From assembly GCA_020137815.1 (NCBI GenBank), contig CM035351.1, positions 7,346,315-7,410,314 on the forward strand: a stretch of 64,000 bases of DNA, in the 5' to 3' direction. The DNA is from Hormiphora californensis (taxonomy: Eukaryota; Ctenophora; Tentaculata; Cydippida; Pleurobrachiidae). The notes beneath the pieces are model-generated. The model was not told the DNA's origin and searched no databases. It saw nothing but the letters and a program-made list of their open reading frames with translations. Below are positions 1 to 25,112 of the stretch, piece by piece. The position numbers and the translations under genes are program-made. Numbering within the stretch: position 1 is the stretch's first letter; every line of letters starts with the position of its first letter.

Positions 1-445
1 CTGATCATTAGTTGTTATAATGCTACTGCCTAGGAGATCTGTTTTGCTACATGAGATGAAATGAGATATAAATGAGATATAAATGAGATCTAAATGAGAT
101 CTATCTAAATGAGATCTATATCTGTAACCCCCCGATACATGGTTTAGGGTAAATATACCAGGTGGTTTGACCCAGATTGAACTTACTGTGGTACATCTGA
201 ATGGGTCCCCGGTTTGATTTAGTTGTGTTAGCAGGGGGTTCGTATACCTTACTGTAGTTGCTAGGGGATGGAGTACATGAGGGGGTAAACTGAGATACAA
301 ATACTTTGATTTCGAGGCTAGGAAGACCATGCCGAGTTTTTCCTAACCTCCAAATTTGAAGTCTCTATCTCATCAGGGGGTGGAGCTATGACCGTGGAAA
401 TTTCACAAGTGGCGACCTTTCTAGCTTGGGTTTTATTTTACCTAC
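1..445. other. region downstream of GLB1-like exon 8; no further exon recognised
   Basis: Contains a GAGATATAAAT/GAGATCT short tandem series (56-120) and a diverged hairpin (305-372) related to the one at 16264-16327. The remaining 3' exons of the GLB1-like gene must lie here unrecognised or beyond the window edge. Confidence 0.5.
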
Positions 446-5462
<5,017 letters not shown>

Positions 5463-5489
5463 GTCTTATTCCCTATAAGGTTCGTTTCA
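5463..5489. promoter_or_regulatory. 27-bp gap between divergent start codons of GLB1-like and SLC6 genes
   Basis: The GLB1-like ATG is at 5462 (minus) and the SLC6 ATG at 5490 (plus). Only 27 bp separate them, too little for two separate 5' leaders. Either the transcripts overlap head to head, or one or both have further upstream noncoding exons or a different start. The SLC6 frame is open upstream of the ATG, across the GLB1 signal-peptide exon. Confidence 0.6.
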
Positions 5490-12904
<7,415 letters not shown>

Positions 12905-14261
12905 CCAACTAGATGCACGTACCTTCTATAGTTCTACATGTGTATACAACTACCCTCGTCCCCTGATTACGAGAGTTACGATAGAGTTGACTCATGGACT
13001 CAGCTGCAGTTTAGGAACTTTTTAGGAACAGTGATATTGGATATAGAGACTCTCTGAGACTGTTATTATTTGTTAGAGCTTATGAAGCTTAGTTTAGTGC
13101 TGTGTTAAACTGTTAACAACAATTTGGGTAGGATTAGTAATTAGTAACTAGGACCGTGTATCTATGATGTTATTATGTATGTTCAGTTTAGGCGAGAAGT
13201 TCTCGGAGTGTGCATGCACGTGTGAAAGTGAAATATTGTTTTAGGCCTTCCGTGCTTGAGATTGAAGTTGAAATACGACTGATATTATTTATGCTGCCTT
13301 TTTGGAACAGGCCGTGCCCTGCTAAATATCAGTGAAAGTAAATGGGGTCCGGCTGTTCAGTAGGTTAAGTAGGGATCTGACTACTACTACTAGACATGGT
13401 ACCAGACATAATATTATGATTATTTGAGAGGGCAAGATTTGATTAACTATTATAGGTGTGATTGTGAGCTATCTTGTTCACTGATTGTGATAGCGCAAAT
13501 AAATATTAGCTTGTTAACATATATAATATTAACTTGTTAACATAAGACAATGAATTGGTCCTGTGTACATACTATCAACATAGTCATACTATAATAATCA
13601 TAGAAATTGATAGGAAAAAGTTGTATATTTATCGAAACTGTCAATAAAGTTCTACATATTTAATGCCTTAAAATGTTTTTGTTTTCGATTTGATTATTAC
13701 GAAGATTGGTTTTAAAAGCTCAGTCGAGTGACATTTTGGCCGCGTACAGGGAATTGCGTGACGTGCCCTGGCCTAGTTGACATTATGTGTCAATAAATCT
13801 ACAGAAATAAAAACCAATCTTCTACCGGGCAAAAGAAGGAATGAATAGCGGTAGCAGCTATGTTTGCCATTTAATTGCCAGTGGTAAACAACATCCTTGG
13901 TGCGTCACGTACAGGGGATAGCGCGACGTGCCCAAACTACACCCTGTTCTACGGTGCCTGCCCCGTTTCGACTCACTCAGATCGGGTCGGTGGATGGTAT
14001 AGAGCCAGACAAAAATAACCCGGGTATTCTATTTTCAAAATTTCCCAAGGTCAATCTCTCAGCCCCTCCCCCATTCTTGACATGAAACTCCATCGTTGAG
14101 TGCTAATTGCTAAAGTGCCAAGATATTAAGTAAATAGCTTCAATTCTTTCATTTCCAACTTCAAGGAAGTCTTGTCAGACAAATTGATTGTGGGAAATTT
14201 TGTAAACCTTCAAAATTTGAATCAAATAAAAGGGTCCTGTCATGGTCAGGCATCTCGCTGA
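12905..14261. other. SLC6 3' UTR and intergenic sequence
   Basis: AATAAA at 13498 and 13643 mark likely transcript ends. Two diverged copies of a GTACAGGG...GACGTGCCC block are at about 13744 and 13909. No gene is seen. Confidence 0.6.
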
Positions 14262-14500
14262 TAGGAAAGGGGTGCCTATCCACCTACCAGTACCACTACC
14301 GGTCATTTGCCAGTACAGTCGGATCGGGGTCGGATCCCGATTTACCGGGAGGATAAACTTCCCCTACTCCTATGTTAGTATATCGGGGGGTAACATATTA
14401 GGAGTAGGGGAAGTTTATCCTCCCGGTAAATCGGGATCCGACTGTACTGGCAAAGGACCAGTAGTGGTACTGGATATACCGGGAAACCCCTTTGCTTTCC
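14262..14500. mobile_element. near-perfect 100-bp-arm palindrome, pogo/Tigger-like MITE core
   Basis: The left arm (to about 14375) and right arm (from about 14389) are inverted copies with a loop of about 12 nt. The inner ends are CAGTCGGATC and GATCCGACTG flanked by TA, as for pogo/Tigger-type elements. The inverted identity also continues outward (CCAGTACCACTAC). The left arm carries an 11-bp extra copy of CGGATCGGGGT. Confidence 0.8.
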
Positions 14501-14514
14501 CCCGAGCATCCTGT

Positions 14515-14594
14515 CTTGCAGCGCCACTGCCACTTGCCAGACCCCGATTTGATTCGGGGCGCTCAGATGGGGCCTGAGCTGCGGCGCCAGACAG
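14515..14594. repeat. 80-bp foldback related to 11881-11948
   Basis: Starts CTGTCTTGCAGCGCC and ends GCGGCGCCAGACAG. It shares GCGCTCAGATGGGG with the copy in SLC6 intron 9. Confidence 0.6.
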
Positions 14595-16059
14595 TCAAGA
14601 ATTGTCTTGACTTTTCGCAGTACAGTTGACTGGTTTTTAATAAATTTCAAGGTTTGAGTTTAAAGGAAACCACAAGTAATAATAACTCACTTTGGTTTTG
14701 CATTCCCCTACTTTCATAGCTCCTTGACGATATAGAATTTGTCTGACATGACTGTCTCACTCTCACTGAGACATTGCAACTTGCTCTTGGGCCTTAGCCT
14801 TACATTTCTTGGAAAAACATTGTCAAGAAATGCAAGGGTAGGTTGAATTGCTTGGGGTTTCCTTTGTTTACTCTGACAATTGATATTGCAGTCCTTTAAA
14901 AGTGAATTATCAAACGAAATAATGAATAACAATATCATCATCACTTCACATTGCTTAGGAATATATCCAACCTCTCTGCTTTTCCTGGCAAATATAAGTA
15001 GCTCATGAATATCGGACTCATGTTTCTCTTTCAAACATAAATTTCATCATCATTTGGATACTGCCAGCACGATTCTCGCCAGTTGGTAACTATTCTGAGC
15101 TAAACTACTCTGAGAGACTTGTCATTAACTTTACCAATGTCTGACTGTCTGTCAAACTGAACTCAGACTCTGAGATCTACAGACATTGAATAAGTTATTG
15201 TCTCAGAATATTCTAAATCAGAATGGTTTAACTAGTATCTGTAAGATTAAGATGAATTTTATTACTACGATGACAGGCTAGAGCTAGATCATGTCATGTG
15301 GTTAAAAAGCACTTCTTCAAGGTCACATAATCGAGACTATCTTGAGTTGCGTGACAGCCTAACAGCCCTTACGATATTTAATATTAAATGGAATACATCT
15401 AGCTGGCGCCCCGGCCCCCGAGCTTCCCGGCTCCCGCACTCACGAGAAATACCGCTAGACAGTCTAGTCAAATAATATACCCAGTCAGATTACTACAATT
15501 TGATATCATTCTCAGACCTCAAAGTCAGTGACAGATATTTAATTGAAGTTTAGTTATCTCGTTATCTCAAAATATCTTTTAACATATCTGAATCAATAGT
15601 TCGAGTTTGTAATATTGATAGTTCATTTGCAGACAAGATTATTGAGAAGCTGAGAGAATATCAGGGAAGTGGAGGTCGTCAATTGGTGGGATAGTGATGC
15701 GGTGCTGGGCGATGAGAGGAGACTGGAGAGTTGGTTTACCAGGGGCTGTTTGCGTGGTCCAAACACATTCAATAGTGTTTCTATCGCTTGTAGCAGGTCT
15801 GAAAGTAACTTATGTTAGAAATTCTTTGTCTCTCAAAAGTGATACAACCTGTCAGAGCATTGGCCTGACCGGGACCCTATTCTCATTTCGCGAAAACTGC
15901 GGTCAAAGCATCGGCCTGACAGGAAAATACTGTCCTCTCCGGGGCGGACAGCATGCGCGACATTACAGTCATGTAGTATGACAACTGACAAGTATTATAG
16001 TCTGATTTTAAATAACTGTCGTTTTTTAGAGTTTTCAAATTTCTTTAAATGACCATAAG
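14595..16059. other. intergenic, no supported gene
   Basis: One minus-strand frame (14714-15034, 106 aa) has no recognisable domain. Two copies of the 23-nt CTGTCAG-type motif lie at 15849 and 15899. Confidence 0.5.
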
Positions 16060-16352
16060 TCCGGTTCCTGATGAGATACAGTGCTGCTTGCAGTCAAAAT
16101 ACGGTAACGCAAAATACAGTAAGGAGACGCGCACGGTGCATAACGCGCGGCAAAAAGTTCATGTGTCAGCACGTACTAGCGCCCTGATTGGTCACGGTTG
16201 CGCGTCGTCTTACTGTATCTTCGTTTTCCATTACCGTTTTCCCACTACAAGCGACCGTGATAGAGACTTGAAATTTGGAGGTTACGAAGATCTTGCTAAG
16301 TTCTTCCGAACCTCCAAATTTCAAGTCTTTATCTTATCAGGAATCGGAGATA
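16060..16352. mobile_element. MITE with CCGGTTCCTGATGAGATA-type TIRs
   Basis: Ends are CCGGTTCCTGATGAGATA (left) and the inverse of CCGATTCCTGATAAGATA (right). Inside, 16081-16262 is nearly identical, in opposite orientation, to 32575-32757. A perfect 20-bp hairpin (16264-16283 with 16308-16327) sits at the right. A diverged relative of that hairpin lies at 305-372. Confidence 0.75.
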
Positions 16353-16534
16353 AGATATGACAAATTTTGTTATTTCAGGGGTGCGACAGTTGCAAAAAAT
16401 CCGACTTTAATTCTAAGAACACGTTTAACTTGACATGTAATAATGAGACAGTTCTAGGAAAACATGATAAAAAAAGAAAAGAATCATATTTTGTTGAAAT
16501 TTCGCAAGGCCTCATCGCATTGGCCATCGCCATA

Positions 16535-17230
16535 TTATATCAAGATGGTTATACTATTTGCATTTTGCATTGTTGAAGAATGCAAATGAATTTCTTCTGT
16601 CTGGGAATGTTGAGTTAAGTAGCGAGAATTCTGGTGCTTAATTGTACCTGAGTTAGAGGCCAATAGTACGTGTTGTAAAACAGAGGGAGAGTGTTCTGGG
16701 AACAGCTCCTGTAACTTTAGATACGCCACCACAAACTCTTTCTCCTTTTTAACGGATGACAAACCACTTGCTGCAGTCACTGGTTTAGCACCTGCTGAAT
16801 GAGTGAGGATTGATTACAGATCTAGCAATAAATTAAGGTCTCGCAAAGGACTCGAATCAATAAAATCAAATAATAGTTTGTGTTGTTCAAATACAGTGAG
16901 ACAGAGTTTGTTTTTCGGGGAAGGAGGGTCGAACAAGGCAAGACAGAGTCAAACAAGGCGAACCACTAAATTACCTGGTTCAGGATGAGGAGGGCCGGGA
17001 CTGGTAAAAGAGATGGGAGTTGACACTGCCTCTTCCTGTTTCCGTAGAGCCACCTGGGCTGCCATAACCTGCCTCCTCTGAGAGATAAGGGAGCACTTGC
17101 TACACTGGCAAGTCAGCCACTTACACCACCGCTTGTGTCCCTTGAGAGGGACAAACTGACCGTGGTTGCGACACCGTGCACAAGAGGGAGCCTTCCCTGC
17201 ACCGCTCACTTGTTGTTGTTGTCCTGCCAT
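16535..17230 (-). CDS. DMRT: DM-domain (doublesex/mab-3 related) transcription factor
   Basis: The first coding exon is 17230-16975. Its ATG lies 7 nt after a possible acceptor, so a noncoding 5' exon is likely. The DM domain starts about residue 14 with CARCRNHG, then [16 protein letters not shown], and the recognition-helix stretch [14 protein letters not shown]; all zinc-binding Cys and His are present. It binds DNA in the minor groove and acts in the nucleus. The next exon starts at 16791 and encodes [20 protein letters not shown], resembling a DMA (CUE-like) domain. If read through, it stops at 16535 and gives 170 aa in frame. A donor at 16648 (TCAG then GTACAA) would instead splice to an exon I did not find, so the C-terminus is uncertain. 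Confidence 0.85.
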
Positions 17231-17463
17231 TACTTGCCTGTGGGGGTAAAGCAAAGTGAGACATGTGGACGGGAGTTCAACACGGAGAATCAAGCTGAAA
17301 TGGAGGCGGCGATTTGAAATTAATCCATGGAATTAGTGGAATTTACAATTCCACTGGAAGGAAACTGCAGTAATATAAGAAGAAATAAAAACTACGGAAA
17401 AAAAGAAAATGTGTTTCAAGCTGCGACTCGTGATTAAACATGAGTTGTCGAATAGTACTAGAA

Positions 17464-17547
<84 letters not shown>

Positions 17548-18981
17548 GATCGATGAAATGAGAGAAGAGCGTCAGAGAGATCTCAGCTCTACGAAGTCGA
17601 GATGAGCTCGCTCTTCCAGACCTCATCGCTGAGTATCTTCTCTCTCTATGCTCCGATCACTCTTGTCATCTCTCTCTTATCTCTCTCTGTTCTCTCATTC
17701 ACTGGGGAGCCAATACTCTCTGCCTTATCTTTTTCTTTTTTCCCTCTACTTCTGCATATATAGCCGATCTATCGGACTGCTTCTAGGTACACTCACTTAG
17801 TATTACTCGTATGAGTAGGATTTGGACATTGGCTGGGATACTACGGTCACATATACTTATGGACAAGATGAGCTGATATTACGGTGTGCTAATTGGTTCA
17901 TACCTATCTAGCCTGAATCTGTATACTAAGGCCAAATAGATGCATATTCGTAACATGCTGATCTAGTAAAGCCAAATACATCTGATACCCCTTACTCTAA
18001 AACTGAACGAAGCTGTATTCCACAGCAAACAGTGTGACGAGATATGGAACTCATGATCTGTGATTGGATCTCTTATAACCCTCTCTAATCACGTGTTTTG
18101 TGACAAGATACACCGTCTATAGTTACCCACCCTTCACACTCTTACCGTCTATAGTTACACGTTCCCCTTTAACACACCCTGCTCGCCCTGTGTTCGTCAT
18201 TCGCCCCTAATTGATCACAGCTACTGTGAATCACAACTAATTGAAACCTAAGGCAGGGTAGAAACCGCCATGTGAGACTAAGGGAGGGGAGAGTGAGAAA
18301 GGGAGAGACACATTATAGGGAGAGAGATCAGAGAGAGAGAGAAAGAAAGAGAGAGAGAGAGAGAGAAAGGAAGAGAGGGCGTTATTTATTGGTAAATTAT
18401 CTTCACGTCTACACCACCCTGCAAGCAGTGATAAAGGTGTCAAGAGGCCCCTCAAAACCGTCTCGATTGCACGCTGACACAATATGCAGCAATTTGGTAG
18501 CGGTTCAGACACATAGCTCAAAGAGAGTCAGACGGTTGGGGCGGGATCATGGGGTAGGGTAACACGGTAAAAAAACAGAATCTCTGATTTCTGCAAACTA
18601 CAGATTCACTAAGACATGATCCAAGCTGGTCTAATATATAAGTGCAGATTGTTTTTATAAATCAACAATGCATCATACCAGCACGCTAAGTGATCGCTTA
18701 TTAAGTGTTTAGGGGGACTGAAGGGAGGGGGTAAAGCTTGCATGGTGGGAACCCACTTAGCGTGCAGGTCGTGTGGTATATTGGCCATCCAATCTTGGTT
18801 AGTGTCTAATTAGTTAAACGCTCTCACCTTCGTCCAGATATCATCCACATCATATTGGTGATATCTTTATTATTCGTCTATTATTATAAATCACAGCAGA
18901 TCTGAAACCTGGCGGGGAGGGGGGAGGGGGGTTGTTAGAAAGTTTATTTCAACATCTCTAAGAGCTCGTTTTTTTGCGTCA
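17231..18981. other. upstream region of the DM-domain gene
   Basis: Holds GA/CT microsatellites (17461-17545, 18309-18368) and AT-rich sequence. A noncoding first exon of the DM gene is likely near 17240-17330, but its donor could not be fixed. Confidence 0.4.
17461..17545. repeat. (GA)n microsatellite
   Basis: A GA run of about 85 bp just beyond the 5' side of the DM-domain gene. Confidence 0.95.
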
Positions 18982-19322
18982 CAAAAATAACAGGTTAACT
19001 GCTTAGTGCTTATATCTTGGCATGTCAAACCAGATATATTTCTCGGGAGCTTCTAGGAACTCTTATCTCCATGAGTCTTAGAATTTCATCTACCAGGAAT
19101 AAGAATTTAACTTCCAGTACCAGGAATTAATTCATCTCCCATGATAATGAACAAAAAATAACAGGTTAACTGCTTAGTGCTTATATCTTGGCATGTCAAA
19201 CCAGATATATTTCTCGGGAGCTTCTAGGAACTCTTATCTCTATGGCATGAGTTTTATAATTTCATCTACCAGGAATTTAACTTCCAGTACCAGGAATTAA
19301 TTCATCTCCCATGATAATGAAG
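18982..19322. repeat. tandem duplication, about 168-bp unit, two copies
   Basis: Copy 1 is 18982-19149 and copy 2 is 19150-19322. Both run from AAAATAACAGGTTAACTGC to CATGATAATGAA with few differences. Confidence 0.85.
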
Positions 19323-19904
19323 GGGGGGGGGGCAAGGCCAAAAAAGCCAGATCAATCCCGGATTTTAGGGCGGGTTTGGCTTTTTTTGGCTTTTTTGGCC
19401 CTACTTTTTTGGTCATTTTGGCATGTAATTCTGACATTATATGGTCTGTATGACATTAAAAACACTTAAAAATGGCTTATTTGATCTTGTTTTATCATTT
19501 TATATACCCTGCTAACTTAAATAATGCGCCAGTGGCGAGAAGTCCCACTGGCGCGCTCTCAATAAACAGCTAGTCCAGCGGCAGATTATTTCCCACTGTA
19601 AAAAGCCAGATCAAAAAAAGCCAGATCAAAAAAAGCCAAAAAAAGCCAGATCAAAAAAAGCCAAAAAAAGCCAGATCAAAAAAAGCCAGATCAAAAAAAG
19701 CCAGATCAAAAAAAGCCAAAAAAAGCCAGATCAAAACTGCCAAATCAAAAAAAGCCAGATCAAAAAAGGCCAAAAAAGGCCAAAAAAAGCCAGATCCAAA
19801 AAAAGCCAGATCAAAAAAGCCAAAAAAGCCAGATCAAAAAAAGCCAGATCAGACCCGGATTTCAGGGCGGGTTTGGCTTTTTTTGGCCTTGCCCCCCCCC
19901 CCCC
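19322..19904. mobile_element. foldback element with poly-G/poly-C termini and an internal AAAAAAGCCAGATC array
   Basis: It begins with a G run then GCAAGGCCAAAAAAGCC, and ends with the inverse followed by a C run. The arms include GGGCGGGTTTGGC. The interior holds about 16 units of AAAAAAGCCAGATC. Flanking ATGAA on both sides looks like a 5-bp target duplication. Confidence 0.75.
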
Positions 19905-20004
19905 CATGAATTCATATTATACATATCATGGTTGAGCACCAAGGTCCAAGACTGTGTAGTGCACTGGATTCGGCCCAGTTCGGGGAGGTCAGTATTTTGT
20001 GAGA

Positions 20005-20039
<35 letters not shown>

Positions 20040-20063
20040 ACGTGTAAACACGGTGAGTGCAGT

Positions 20064-20829
20064 ATGTTGCTGATACTTTTCCTGATCTTTGCAGTTCTAC
20101 CTACCTCCCTGGGCAGTGGGCAGTATGAGTGTACTCGCTGTGGGCTACAGTGCTACAACTGCCTCAAACGGGACCTCACACTAACACCCGAAGGTATACT
20201 GTACCGTTGGAAAGATATCGTTGGAATTTGGAAAGATATGGGAAATATCTTTCCACTCAATTCGATGAAGTTCGTCAGTTCAACGAACATTTGAAAAATA
20301 TGTTGAATGTGTGCTACTGCTCCGTAATTTAAATTTCCACCGAACTAAAAAGACTCGCAGATTACAGGGAGGGAGAGGTTAGCACGTGTAATGGAAACGA
20401 AACGAACATAGAGACGTGTAGCTGGGGTCATCACTGTTCCTGGAAGCAGCTGACAATCACCACAACCATACCAGAGCTAGGTAGGAGTAACCTACATTAT
20501 TTGAATATCCCCCTCATCTCACTTTATTTTTTTCTTCTTTTTTCTCGTGTCGCATGTTTCTAAACACGTCATAATTTCCAACAGGTGTGGCCTTCTCAGA
20601 GGAACAGCTAAGTGTGGCATGTGTAAACGACACTATCGACTACTGTAGCCAGCACGAAACCTACAACAAAACCCAGGGAGGCTACGTCAGAGAGATATCG
20701 TATAGTGACTGTTATCAGTGGTATTGTTTTGAAGACTATTGTAATGTTGTGAGTGCAGGTGGCACTGGTTTTGGGTCTGTAGTGTGGGTGGTAATAGTAG
20801 GGTGTCTCACCAGCATGTATTTGTGGTAA
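20064..20829 (+). CDS. small secreted or GPI-anchored Cys-rich protein, Ly6/uPAR-like
   Basis: Exons 20064-20193, 20361-20480 and 20585-20829 total 495 nt, 164 aa plus stop, with all junctions in phase 1. There is a signal peptide (MLLILFLIFAVLPTSLGSG). The ectodomain opens with YECTRCGLQCYNC, which resembles the start of a three-finger Ly6 domain, and its last Cys cluster reads CYQWYCFEDYCN, close to the C-x-x-D-x-C-N end of that family. It has several N-glycosylation sequons. The C-terminus is a short hydrophobic segment (VVWVVIVGCLTSMYLW) with no basic tail after it, as expected for a GPI signal; a transmembrane anchor is the alternative. Family assignment rests on Cys spacing only. A (GT)n tract lies just upstream (20010-20037). 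Confidence 0.72.
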
Positions 20830-21522
20830 CTTGGTTGTATTTGTAAATTTATAACACGTGATTTGAAATCATCTTTTTGATTAATTGACATATACTATAC
20901 CTATATACCTTTTAGTTCGGGTGCGAGGATCACGTTATCATGTAGCACGAGTCAGACCATCTCTGAGATGCAATCAGACCGTTTTGGACTTTTGGATCAG
21001 GACCTGCAGATAGTGAAATAGTGCCAATAGGTGTTTTCAGGAAATGAACAGTTTCTGAGTTTCCATTTGGGCACGTCTGTGTTCGCCCCCCCCCACCCAT
21101 TGGTTACGAAGTCACCCCTTTTATGGCATATAACAGAGGGGTAATTTCATTACCAACCCCACCCATCAGTTGTTCAACAACTTGTTGAGTTACTCAACAA
21201 CCCATCAGAGGAGGAAGCTTCACAGCTAAAGTTTACATGATACTCCCAGCTCCATATGCATGGCCTATCAAGAGTGCACATTATGTGCATTATTCCAAAT
21301 ACATCTCCAACATCCATGACGCCATAGCTTCCTCGACAGAGAGTGAGGGAGGGTGATAGAGAGAAAGGGAGAGTGAAGAGGAGGGAGAGACAGTGATAGA
21401 TTGAAGGAGAGAGGACAAAAAGATTCGAAAGTGTGGATCTGCAGCACGCATCCATCATCCTCATGTCTATGTGATATGGGACCTGCGTGTCACAAAATGT
21501 ACGTTCAACCTCTGAACAATAG

Positions 21523-21863
<341 letters not shown>

Positions 21864-23249
21864 CTGAATACTACAAGATAGAGAGTAAAGGGGAGTGGAG
21901 ACAAGCTAAAGTTTGAATGATCGTTTGTTCTTCGCCCACCGCAAGTTCTCGTGCGTCTACTTTTTGAGTTTTTGACAGCTCATTCACTGGATGATCACGT
22001 TCCTATTCGTGATCCATGTTCTATTCATTGTTGCGCCATAACGTTCCTAAAGTTTATTCCCTCCCCCTATATCTCTCTCACTCCCACTATCTTTCTCTCA
22101 CTCTTAATCTGAAACAGTTTTTAACTGCGATGTACTGAATGACGTTATTCGCGTGTCCCGGCTACGTGATTCTAAATAGTCCCACCCCCTAATATAAGTA
22201 CCGTTTAGAGCTGCAGTGCTTGTTTCTGTGACGTCACGATCACGTGGTTCCAAGTTAGTACCTTGTTGAAAACATGGCATCATATTACACTTCATCATTA
22301 TACCAATTACATGTTCAGGGCCAAAATGCCAAACCATGAATTCTTTAGCTTTGGCACATGTGATTTTGCTATCCTCTACTGATTAAAATCCAACTCTCTA
22401 GTAATCGTACTATGCTACGCTCTCTCCCATATCTATAGGAGCTCCATCCCAGGACACCTCACGTATTATACATGGCACTTTAAAGTGTCCGGCCCTGGTC
22501 CCCTGAGACACACTAATAATGGCGCATAGATTGCTGGAATTGCTTTAATATCAAGCAGTGCTACAAGCAACACAATCATACACGATTGCTTTTATTCTAT
22601 GTCTTGCAGTTTATAGATCTGTTGATTTTTGCTTGCATCGCCTGCTATTGACAATTTTCTCTCTCCCGTTTTTTTCTCACACACTTCCAACACATATTAA
22701 AACTTCAGGTCATGTTGCATGGTATATTTTTATTTGTTCTCCATCTCTTATAGTGCGAATTGAAAAGGGATGGTTAGTTTGCAAAAACATCGCCCGATAC
22801 CGCGATAGATACTATAGTTAGGCCTAAATTAGGGCTAAAATATGGGGGTGAATTTGTGAAATGTTACCACTTCTGAAACTCCAAGATATGAGACTTCATT
22901 CTACACCTTTTCAGATTTGATTTTACTTTCTCCGAAACCTAACACCTATTACTCATCTTGTGTACTTCTGTCCATTGCTACACGCTAGTACCAAAGCACA
23001 GTATTGTGCACTTGTTTTTCTGTTAGTAATCTGGTGATGGGTCGCTCCTTTATCCTGCATCAGATGTAATCGCAATCCACGAGCCCGAACACGTCTGTGT
23101 ACCTTGACTCGTTCACTCCCAGGCCAAGGAAACCCTACTACTAGTAGAACTGAGAACAACTTCAACCTCACGGTGCCAGACCACATTTGAATTCGTGCAC
23201 AATAGCGTGGGCTCAGTTCGCGATATATGATGCATACATTACGGGGCCC

Positions 23250-23590
23250 CGAAAGGAGAGCCAGAAAGAAAATCCCGAACCCGATGTACGAAAGATCTAT
23301 TCACGCACTATAGATTGTGTACTTTTGAACACAAAAAATGTACGCGGTATTCACATAATTGATCATATCTCCAGTTCCTGATAAGCTACAGAAGTCGTTT
23401 TGGTAACATTGGAAAGAAAATTTTAAGGCCGGATGGCACCGGTTTGAAGTCAGGAACAGGAGTTATGAGCCAAAAAGTGAACACTTTTTTGTGTGTACAT
23501 TTTTCTGTGCGCAAAAGTACACAATCTGTAATGCACAAATGAATCATTCGGGCATCAGGTTCGAGATTCTCTTTCGGGATTCTCTTTCAG
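23250..23590. mobile_element. imperfect foldback element, about 340 bp
   Basis: AGATTGTGTACTTTTG (about 23311) is inverted as CAAAAGTACACAATCT (about 23512). Weaker inverted similarity continues outward (AATCCCGAACC-CGATG) on both sides. Confidence 0.65.
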
Positions 23591-25112
23591 CCGCCGTAGT
23601 CCGCTGCCTAAGTCTATTTATACATTTTCTAATGAAATACAACGTCTTGTAGTTGTACGAGAGATATGTTTATGAGTTTGAGAGAAAAAACACATTCTAC
23701 ATCATAATGTGCTGTCTAAATATGTGATGTGTGGGTGATCGTGGGAGAAGAATAATATCATGATCATATATCTAGTTGCTCCTTATGCTTTCTTCAGTTC
23801 TATACAACATGTGATTGTGGTAATGCAAGTGCTTGCCGGAATTCTGGGAAACTTGCGGTCTGTCCTTTTTCTCTCACTAAAGTCTGCTTGAAGTTGTTCA
23901 ACACACTACTGTAATTTACATATCATACAATACACGATAAGTGTACAATAAGTCTTGTTCATATTGTACGTTTTTGAAGATAGGATACGAAACAATATGT
24001 TCTATGTGTACCGTACAAATGTTGACCCATCTATAACATGACTGTAGAATCTACAGTGTAGATACATGTAGTACCATGTTAAATGCTATATTTGGCCTCG
24101 TTATTCCATTAGGTTCTACATTTAAAGAGAAAAGAGCTTGGACTAGAGAGCATATATAAACCACAATTATTATCTAACGACGGATGATGGTTAATACCAA
24201 TGACTTCGTAACTTGTTCGTTTTTTGTTCTTAAACTTATTCTATGCATTGATCTTTCTCTACTAGCTCCTGCTAACCATCTTCCTCTATTCCTGTTCTCT
24301 CCTCAAGAGAGTACTATCTATCGTATATTGCTACTTTCTCTTTTCTCTCTCTGGTGATTTAAGCGCCTCCAGAGATGTTCAGATAGAGAGCAATAATAAC
24401 CGCTAATAGTTCATCATGTTTGAGTTGTTGAGTGTTACTACAGTAACAGAGGCAATTAGCCTGTGGAAGGCGGTGTCGGGACACGGCCCCCCTCGCCGGA
24501 CCTCCTCCATCCCTTCCCACCCTCGCCTCATTCACCTGAGTGTGGGGCCATGGGAGCAGCAGAAGCGGAGAAGGGTGACCTCTGGACCCCAACTGACACC
24601 CTTGATCTGCCGGAACTGTGGTGGTTTATCTGGATTGTGTGCGTGTGATAGAACCACATTATCCCAGTCTGCTCCGACACGGAGAGTGCGTGAATAGTAC
24701 GCTTTTTATGTTTTTGGCTTCTGCTTTTAACACCTTCTCGCTATGCTTTATTATATGCTGTGCAGTACGCTATTTTTGTTGTCGCCAAATCAAATGCTTG
24801 TAAGCTGTTCAAATGCTTAATGCTTGTAAGCTGTTTAACCAACATTTCGCGACAACCTGTATAATGTCTATCGTTCCCAGACACCCTAAATTTTTAATTT
24901 TAGAGATCTCGAAGGCGCAGTATGATCGAAGTTTTACGACCCACAGCAATTGGTAGACTGGAGGAACTGAACGTCCCAGAAAACTCAAACTCAGATATTT
25001 CAGAAGCAGGTAATGTTACAAGAAACTACAAGAAATATAACACATCTCATTATCACACACGCACGTCTTTACTTGTGCGGAGTACGAACACAGTGTCAGG
25101 CGACTCAAGTCT

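Noticed and set aside
14714-15034. 106-aa minus-strand frame with mixed composition
   Set aside because: No recognisable domain, no splice partners and AT-rich context; not enough to call a gene.
16049-16360. Frame with KYGNAKYSKET...VFHYRFPTTSDR, repeated at 32523-32765
   Set aside because: The shared sequence is the interior of two MITEs; identity continues without codon-like change, so it is repeat DNA.
24359-24803. GC-rich island with frames on both strands, including CRNCGGLSGLCACDR
   Set aside because: Suggestive of coding, but no domain, start or splice chain could be assembled.
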